A stretch of 14,561 nucleotides of DNA, from the NCBI GenBank assembly GCA_947040465.1, contig CAMRBO010000008.1, positions 1 through 14,561 of the forward strand, read 5' to 3'. The notes below the pieces were generated by a model. It searched no databases and had not been told where the DNA came from. It saw only the letters and a program-made list of their open reading frames with translations. The position numbers were made by a program, and so were the translations under genes. This document shows positions 8,007 to 14,561 of this stretch, in pieces (position 1 is the first letter of the stretch; each line of letters begins with the position of its first letter). The DNA comes from an uncultured Mycoplasma sp. (GTDB taxonomy: Bacteria; Bacillota_I; Bacilli_A; Mycoplasmatales; Metamycoplasmataceae).

Positions 8007-8030
8007 AAAACAAAAATGATTTTGTTTTTT
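8005..8030 (-). terminator. terminator after the 1084-aa membrane gene
   Basis: An 11-bp perfect stem, AAAAAACAAAA / TTTTGTTTTTT, with a 4-base loop, ends in a U-run on the minus strand. It lies 37 bases after the stop of the 1084-aa gene and separates it from coaD. The stem has only one G-C pair, but the U-tract is long. The sequence is symmetrical, so a bidirectional role cannot be excluded. Confidence 0.7.
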
Positions 8031-8067
8031 TATTTGCTTTGTATTCGTTTAAAATATTGAATTATTT

Positions 8068-11000
8068 TTATAGTAATCCTGGAATTACCAATCCACTAAT
8101 TAAACCTAATGATACTACACTAATTAATATTACAACAATCAATATTATTTTAACTGATTTTGAAGATATTCTAGAAGTTTTTATCGATCCTGCTAATGAA
8201 ACCGAAGAAATTACAATCATACCAACAGCTATCAAACCAATCAATATTGGTCAAACAACTTGAACATTAATAAATGGATTAATTTGAAATAAAGCTTCTT
8301 TTTCTTCAATAAATATGTCTAAAATATTAAGTTTTGTTTTAATTTCATTAGATAGTCTTGTTATTTCACTTGAATTTTTTGAAAAATTATTAGTATATAA
8401 CTCTATATCATTTCCAACTTTTTGAATACGCGATCATGTAAATATACTCTCTGGAGAAGTAATGCCAGAATTTAAAATGTTATTTATCTTTTCTGCATCT
8501 TTTTCACTTGATTCAATCCCTATAGGAGGATTATATTTTCTAAATAAAAGAGAATTATAAATATTAGAAGATGTAATTAAAGAGCTTAATGCATTAATTT
8601 TATAATTATTTCCTAAAATATCAACTGTCTCTCTTGAAGGTGAATTTAATTTTTCAAACATTGCAGCAACTGCAGATTCTAAATTATAATTTCCTCATTT
8701 CAATTCTATTTTTGATCCTGTTTCTAAAGAATTTTCTGTAATAGAATTTAATCCAAATCCGAAAATTGATAATAAACTATCATAAATATTCACTAAATCT
8801 TTTTGGTTTTGTTCTATAGTGGTTGTAAATGTTCATAATTCTTGTTGTTTACTTGGGTTTTCATAACTTAAAAAAGAGTCAATATTTGAAGGATATCTAC
8901 CATCAAAAATAGGATTACCAAAATAACTTTTGCTTTTTAGTTCCCCAATACCATATTCCATATTACCAAAATATAATAATTTAAAAAGTGATTCCATTTT
9001 TTGAGATCCTGTTAAATTTGCAGATTCTATCAAAATGGAAGGATTCCCATCAATTAATTTAAATAATCCTTCTTGAGAATCAAATTCTAGAAATGTCGAT
9101 ACATCTGCAATCATATTTTTATTCAATGATAAAGATGAATCTAAATATTTTTTAATTTCTTCATAATAAAAATTATTAATTGGTTGAGTTAATATTTCAG
9201 TCATTTCAAAAAACTTAATTCTAACTAATTCTTGAAGTTCTTGTTCAATCGCCTTTTCTTGTTCAATAATTGGAATGCCACTATCAATAATCATTTGAAC
9301 ATTTTCTTTAATTAAAGTTAATGAATCGTAATTTTGAATATCTAATAATTGTAATTCTACAATTTTTCTTGCTGTTCCACCTGTTCCAATTTTATATATG
9401 TTGGGTGTAATTTGAGAACCAAGTAATTGCGATATTATTTGCTGATAAACTTCAAATTCATTTACAAGAGAATTATAAGTTTCCCTTCCAGTATAGTTGT
9501 TTGATGCTGATTTTCAAGAGATATTTTTAATCTTTGCACCTTGTTCTGAATAAGTTATCATATTATAACTTTTTTCACCTATTTGAGATGATCCAATAAC
9601 ATTATTTTGAGATCATTTTTCATAAACGTTGGCCAATGCTCCAATGATTTCCGAATCATCATTTGTCCAAGCTGAAGAAATTGAAGACGATGATTCAATT
9701 GGATTAGAACTAACAAATCCAGGGTCTTCAAAGAAAATTTTATCTGTTAAGTTATTTTCCAAAGATATAATTGCCGAACCTGTTTGAGAAGTTTCGGAAG
9801 GTCCAAAAATTGAAAACGCTAATAAATCATTAAAATAAAATCCTTGTTTAAACAAGATGTTTGAGTCATCCTTTTGTGTATTTAGAGAAATAGAAAGATT
9901 TGATACATTTTGTGCCGATACTCCCATCTCATCTAAGACAGTTGATGAAAACTCAGTTTTTGTGGAAGCAATGCTTTCTCCAATTCCTGAATTAACACCA
10001 ATTTTCAAAGTTTGCTTTTTAGTTGTGGATTCTTCACCATCTTCAAAACCAAAAAGAGTTTTATATACATTATCTTTTTCGTTTTTGTAAAACAAATTTA
10101 AATTTAAATTTGTGTTATCACCTAAATAAAATTCATACTTCTTATTAATTGTTTTATTTAATGATCCTTCAACATCCGCACTGGTTGCATCAGATATTTC
10201 TAAATTAGTTGAAAAGAACTTTACAAGTTTAACAGTATCAACAATATCTGATTCCGGATAAATAGGATTGGTATCCACTTGTTGAGCATTAATTATACCA
10301 AAGGAATCAATAGGTTGTAACCCATTACTTCTATCAACTCTTATATTACTTAATTGATCACCATCTTTTAATCTTGCTATCAATAAAATTTTACCATCAG
10401 AATTTTTAGTTAAAACAAAATTATCTATTTCAGGTTTAAAATTTGTTGTTGGATCAATTTTATTTTTACCTAAATTTGTTCATCTACCAAATATTTCCAA
10501 ATTTGTTTCATTAAAAGATAATGTATCATTTGTTAGTTGTCCATCTTTATTTCTTATTATTAAACTACCTTGAGCTTCTATATGAGGGTTTATTGATGAT
10601 TCATTAGAAAATTGAAAATCAACTTTAAAATCTCCAATTAATTCAATAGGATTAATTTCTGCGATGGTTATGATTGTAGGATATTCAAGACCTGCCGGTT
10701 TTTCTGTTTTCTTCCCTGTGTCAAGATTTATAATTGCTGAAGCTTTGTTTTGAATGGATTTTATTTGATGTTCAACACTCATGCCCGAAACAAAACCTGA
10801 CAAAGTTTTGATGTTTTTATCTAACTCTGTTTGTGTTCCTACTGTTGCGTTAAAAGATTCGAATCCTAAAGAGTCACTTACTACATCATCTCATATATTC
10901 ATTTGACCAGCAACACGCAACGCTTCCCTTACTTCCAACTTAACTGCTCATTCTTCTAAGTCAGTAAGTTTTTGATTTATGTATAAATATGATGGAGCAG

Positions 11001-11322
11001 TTTTAGAATTTGGATTATATAAATCTAAATTTGTTTTTATAGCCCTTCATTGTGTCCTTGCTTCAATTAAAGCTGCTGTGGTTTTGTCTCCTTGGTCTGG
11101 ATTTGAAAAAGTAAAACTTTCAAAATAAAATTCTGAATTTTCCAATTGATTTGAATTGATTTCATTTGCACTTTTGTTTAAATTATTTTTTGACGTTATT
11201 TTATTTGAAATATTAGTTGATGATTCAATCCCTACCGACAATCCTAAAACCAATGTAGAAACAGCCATTACACCAGCCGTTTTTAAGGCTAAGGAAATTT
11301 TTTTATTATTTAATATACTCAT
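8068..11322 (-). CDS. large surface-exposed membrane protein, unknown family (1084 aa)
   Basis: I do not recognise this protein. The uninterrupted 1084-residue frame needs TGA as Trp at more than half a dozen sites; under the standard code it looks like five or more fragments. Residues 15-33 form a membrane helix after Lys-rich MSILNNKK, with no lipobox Cys, so it is an anchor or signal peptide. About 980 residues of polar, Ser/Asn/Asp-rich sequence follow, mostly β-like to about 600 and more helical from about 635. A helical stretch (about 962-1013) leads into two membrane helices (about 1022-1046 and 1058-1083) separated by the basic loop IKTSRISSKSVK. By the positive-inside rule the large domain is outside the cell. 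The ATG has GGAG 7 bases upstream and follows the stop of the polytopic gene by 2 bases. Topology loosely recalls FtsX/MacB permeases, but there are only two terminal helices and no partner ATPase here. Confidence 0.85.
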
Positions 11323-11324
11323 AT

Positions 11325-12758
11325 TTACGCTCCGATCTTATTGTTATTTTTTGTATTTTGATTTAATTCTGAATTATTTGTTTCCGTTTTTTTATCTATA
11401 TTTGTATAACTCAATAATTTAATACCTAAATTTATTGATGAAGCAATTGTTATTGGTAATAAAGTAAGAATTACTATTTCTGAAGATTCAAATATATTTG
11501 AAGAAGATTCTTTAGGGAATGTTGATTGAAATAATATCATACCCATCACCATCAAAGCTGCTATAACATTAATAATTGTTGATGTTGTGTTTTTAATGTT
11601 AGGGAAATTAACATTTGCTAAAATGGCAGTCATATTAATTATAAATATTGCGATAAAACATGAAGACAACATAACGAAAGTTGACACATCAACACCCTTA
11701 GATAAACCTGAAATTATTATTGTTTTAATAAACAATAATCATGATATAGAATCTATCATTATTGAATTATCTATACTTGTTAATTTATTATTCTTGTTTT
11801 TAAGTACGAGTCTTTTGGTTCATAAAACTAAAAATATGTAAGTCAATAACATAAGACCATCAATTATCATTGAAATCAATGATAATGTTTGAATTTTACT
11901 ATCAGATCAAATTTCTCAAATAGGTACAGCTTTGGTTATTCCTAAAACAACTAAAGATAGAGATGGTATCATTATCATTAAAAAAGAAATATTTCTAAAA
12001 AGATTTATTTTTTGAATTTCTTGCTCTGTTTTATCTGATAACAATGGCTCTTTAAATGATTTAACATAAACAAAAGCAAATGATGAATATAAAAGTGCTA
12101 CAACAAATATACAAATTTGAACTACAAAGAATGTATATTCCATCCCTACATTTGAAGATGATATCATAGATAAAATGGATAAAATTGGTCAAAAAAGCAA
12201 TGTGATTAAAGATAATTTCATTTTAAATCATGAAATTGGGAATGTACCTTTTATCTTATATATATTTATTACTAGCGCTAATCCACCAAGAATAAACCAA
12301 AAAATTATTCCTATCCCAAATATCAATGAACGTGTTTTTGCCATTTCAATTATTGATGTCACAGTCCCATTTATTGAATATGTAAATGCTGGAAACGCCA
12401 TTATTATCACTATTATAGATAAAAGTGATGCGTTAATAAGATGAACAATATAATAATTAAAAGTAAATAATTTTTTTAACGCCCCTTTATATATTCAAGA
12501 GATTATACCCATAGAAGATAAAACAACAAATAAACCTATAAAAATATTAATTAAATCTACAAATTGAAATGTTACAAATTGTGCATTTGAAAATAAGAAT
12601 GAAAGAGAAAGCAAAGAAACAAATAAAGAATAAATAAAGTATGAAGCACCCTTTAAATAATTATCTCACTTAATTCTTTTTGTCAATATATCTTTATTGT
12701 TATTTTGATAATTTTGATAATTTTCAACCTCTAAGGTTTGTGTTGTTTCGTACGACAT
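11325..12758 (-). CDS. polytopic membrane protein, about 12 helices, unknown family (477 aa)
   Basis: I do not recognise this protein. It has 477 residues: a hydrophilic, Asn/Gln-rich N-terminus of about 32 residues, then about 12 hydrophobic helices with short loops (roughly 36-55, 66-90, 107-127, 145-167, 182-200, 209-232, 257-274, 291-312 and four more), one longer charged loop at about 233-252, and a polar Asn-rich tail of about 25 residues ending NNNKIGA. Several Trp codons are TGA. No transporter signature was evident to me. The ATG has AGGAG 6 bases upstream. The next gene starts 2 bases after its stop, so the pair is almost certainly co-expressed and may form one complex. It could be a transporter, or the membrane part of a larger machine such as the X0 part of mycoplasma F1-like ATPases; nothing here decides. 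Confidence 0.85.
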
Positions 12759-12781
12759 AATTTCTCCTATAATTTTAAATA

Positions 12782-12790
12782 ATTATACCA
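12782..12790 (-). promoter_or_regulatory. extended -10 promoter before the 477-aa membrane gene
   Basis: The minus strand reads TGGTATAAT, a TGn-TATAAT extended -10 element, 23 bases before the ATG at 12758. It would give a leader of about 15 bases carrying the AGGAG site. It could give the two-gene membrane operon its own start, apart from the upstream 457-aa gene. Confidence 0.5.
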
Positions 12791-12807
12791 TTAAAAATTG
12801 TTTTTAA
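12791..12807 (-). terminator. weak A/T hairpin after the 457-aa gene
   Basis: Inverted repeat TTAAAAA / TTTTTAA with a 3-base loop, 8 bases past the stop codon of the 457-aa gene and directly before the extended -10 box. The stem has no G-C pair, so termination would be partial at best. Read-through into the membrane genes is likely. Confidence 0.3.
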
Positions 12808-12815
12808 TAAAATTT

Positions 12816-14189
12816 TTATTCCACAAAACCTGTTGTGATAGTATAAGGATAACTAATTTTTGCTGTATTATCAATTTTATTAGTCATTTCTACAAAAATA
12901 GAAATGACTTCTTTAGTTCCTAGAACAATCTTAGTTGCACTAATTTCATACTTATAATCAGCATTTTTATCCAAAATAATGAACGCTTGACTTGAGGGAG
13001 CACTTATTATTTCTTCAATTGTTTTTCCTATATATTGACTTGAAATGGTTGGCTCTTTCACTCAATCATTTGATGCCATTACCATATTGTTTAATTCATT
13101 TTGTTGAACAGACATCAAATTACCTATTATTTTTTGATAACTTTTAGAAATTCCTGTTTTCTTATGAGAAATAATAATTTTGACTTCAATATCTTTTTGT
13201 AATTCATCACTCACATTTGAAAGTTGTACTGAATCAATGTGATAATTATATTTAGAATTAAGAGGTATTTCCCCCAATTCTAAATAATCATAAAAATTTG
13301 AAGAAGAATCTATAATTTGTTGAGCAGTAGGAGGAAAGTTAGGGTTATTCAATGTAACCTGAATTTCTGGTGCACTTTCAATATCATTGGCTAAATCACT
13401 ACTTGAAAAGTCTTTTGTTATAATTGTCCCACTTTTAGTAGTTCCATCTGTAACTTCAAATAATATAATTGTTTCTTCATTATCAATGGTATTTTGGAAT
13501 TCTATTGTCAATTCTGCAGGAGTCAAAGTGGTTCCGCTAAGTTTTATATAACTATCTATGAATTTTTCCATATTATCACTAGAATATAAATCTAAAACAT
13601 CTAAAACTTTTACAATTGAACCATTAGTATCATAAATATAAGAGCTTGGTGATTCATACTGAAATTTTGATGAATCAAATGCAATTAAGGAAGGGGTTAT
13701 AGGAGTGCCGATTGAGGGACTAGAAATAAGTTTAATGTCTGATTCATAATTGGGTAAATCTATAATGGTATTTTCAACAACATATTTAGAAGAAATATCT
13801 TGAGTCGAAAATTTATTTGGTAACTTTACTGTATATGAATCACTTAAACTACCCAACGAAACATTTACCGTTATTTCTAATTCATTTTCAATTGCTAATT
13901 TTTTAGAAATAGTATAATTCAATGATGCATCATATCCATCTTGTGATGTAAATTCAAAAGTGTTATCACTTGAGTATTGTTCCATTCATTTTGCTGAATA
14001 AGAATCCATACTAGAATCAACTATCGGAATTGTTTTTGCTTCAACTGCCAAATTCAATCTTTGAATTGATGTTTTTGTATTTTGTTCTAAATGCGAAGAT
14101 AATGCTCAACCACCAACTCCTGTCCCAACAATCAAAACAAAAGAAAAAATTCCAGCCATAATAATTTTTCTTTTTTTTGATATATACAT
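12816..14189 (-). CDS. single-anchor surface protein with internal repeats, unknown family (457 aa)
   Basis: I do not recognise this protein. It starts with MYISKKRK and a membrane helix (about 9-30, IIMAGIFSFVLIVGTGVGGW). There is no lipobox Cys, so it is an uncleaved anchor or secretory signal. The rest is Ser/Thr/Asn/Ile-rich and β-like. Two segments of about 70 residues resemble each other: about 285-357 and 386-455, each with an amphipathic T-x-x-x-I-I start, a Y-x-Y-x-I strand, an acidic turn, an I-x-V-x-I strand and a final Y-x-x-x-I. A related motif is at 89-128. They recall the repeated extracellular modules of mollicute variable surface proteins, but I cannot name the domain. AGAGG lies 6 bases before the ATG at 14189. 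It sits 54 bases after another unrecognised gene and 57 bases before the polytopic gene. Confidence 0.82.
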
Positions 14190-14223
14190 TAAAAACCTCT
14201 TTAAACAAATTATTGATTAACTA

Positions 14224-14229
14224 ATTATA
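14224..14229 (-). promoter_or_regulatory. possible -10 box of the 457-aa gene
   Basis: TATAAT on the minus strand, 34 bases before the ATG at 14189, in the 54-base gap after the preceding gene. The best -35 at 17-bp spacing (TTAAAT) is poor. The rest of the gap carries only the AGAGG ribosome-binding site and A/T sequence. Confidence 0.35.
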
Positions 14230-14243
14230 CTATTTTTATCAAT

Positions 14244-14561
14244 TTAATTTAATATTTTAGAATAATTATAAAGTATATTTGAATCACTACCTGACAATAA
14301 TTTAATTTTTTTAGGAAAATTATCGTTTTTATCAATAATCAAAATACTGGTTAAATTTATTTCTATTTCCGCAGTGGGAACTTGTAAATTTTCCAAGAAA
14401 TTTTCTGGTATATTATAAATATTTTCATCAAATGTTATTTTCTTTATTTTCAATCCATTTAATGATGAAGTTTGTAATTCTACACCAATAGAATCCATAG
14501 ACATTTTATTAAAATGAAGTTCTCCAGTTGAATAATTAAATGTTCATTCATTAGATTTAAC
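14244..14561 (-). CDS. C-terminal fragment of an unknown protein (5' end outside the window)
   Basis: The frame is open from the right edge of the window to a TAA at 14244, giving the last 105 residues of a longer protein. One Trp near the edge is a TGA codon. The sequence is polar with alternating hydrophobic residues, as in β-sheet proteins (for example WTFNYSTGELHFNKMS and TAEIEINLTSILIIDK), and contains no membrane helix at its C-terminus. I cannot assign a family. Its composition resembles that of the 457-aa surface protein that follows it on the same strand, so it may belong to the same surface-protein locus. Internal Met codons (14504, for example) are not taken as starts because the frame continues upstream with the same character. 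Confidence 0.7.

Noticed and set aside
11328..11338. Second adapter-like string (CGCTCCGATCT)
   Set aside because: It lacks three bases of the real adapter, encodes the normal last codons of the 477-aa protein and includes the GGAG ribosome-binding site of the next gene. It is coincidence.
1620..14504. Apparent pseudogenes or split genes on the minus strand
   Set aside because: All interruptions are in-frame TGA codons, read as Trp in this code. No frameshift or TAA/TAG interruption was found in any of the genes.
8068..14561. Membrane part of a mycoplasma F1-like (type 2/3) ATPase cluster
   Set aside because: The 12-helix protein plus a large anchored protein is suggestive, but the α, β, γ and ε-like genes that accompany such clusters are absent. 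The locus ends in a terminator followed by coaD. Only a profile search could revive the idea.

Overview
The window is AT-rich bacterial DNA that uses the Mollicutes genetic code, in which TGA encodes tryptophan. Under the standard code, dnaB, rpsF, engB, gdpP, the CNNM/CorC transporter gene and the large membrane genes all break at TGA codons. Read with TGA as Trp, each becomes one full-length frame with no gap and keeps its conserved motifs. Most Trp codons read here are TGA, with an occasional TGG (one in dnaB, for example). This points to the Spiroplasma/Entomoplasma/Mycoplasma side of the Mollicutes and excludes Acholeplasma-type codes; the genus cannot be fixed from this sequence alone. 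The first 15 bases match the 3' end of the Illumina TruSeq adapter, so the left edge is a raw contig end.

Every gene lies on the minus strand, so transcription runs from high to low coordinates. From right to left: (1) 14561-8068 holds four unrecognised secreted or membrane genes: a 3'-terminal fragment (14244-14561), a single-anchor 457-aa protein with internal repeats, a roughly 12-helix 477-aa membrane protein, and a 1084-aa protein with an N-terminal anchor and two C-terminal membrane helices. The last two are 2 bp apart, and a strong A/T terminator follows them. (2) 7967-6950 holds coaD (coenzyme A synthesis) and engB (ribosome-assembly GTPase). (3) 6837-5665 is the classical rpsF-ssb-rpsR operon, with a leader that can fold over the rpsF ribosome-binding site and a terminator after rpsR. 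(4) 5564-591 is a tight gdpP-rplI-dnaB-CNNM/CorC operon joining c-di-AMP breakdown, a ribosomal protein, the replicative helicase and a CBS-domain transporter. (5) 507-16 is the first part of a YitT-family membrane protein, cut by the contig end.

The housekeeping genes form normal, compact translation/replication units with overlaps or near-zero spacing. The part without an obvious explanation is the right-hand 6.5 kb. It looks like one cell-surface assembly: a polytopic membrane protein, a very large ectodomain protein encoded immediately downstream of it, and a repeat-containing anchored protein upstream. I recognise no known family in any of them. No gene-free stretch exceeds about 115 bases, and I saw no tRNA, rRNA, CRISPR array, transposase or phage gene.
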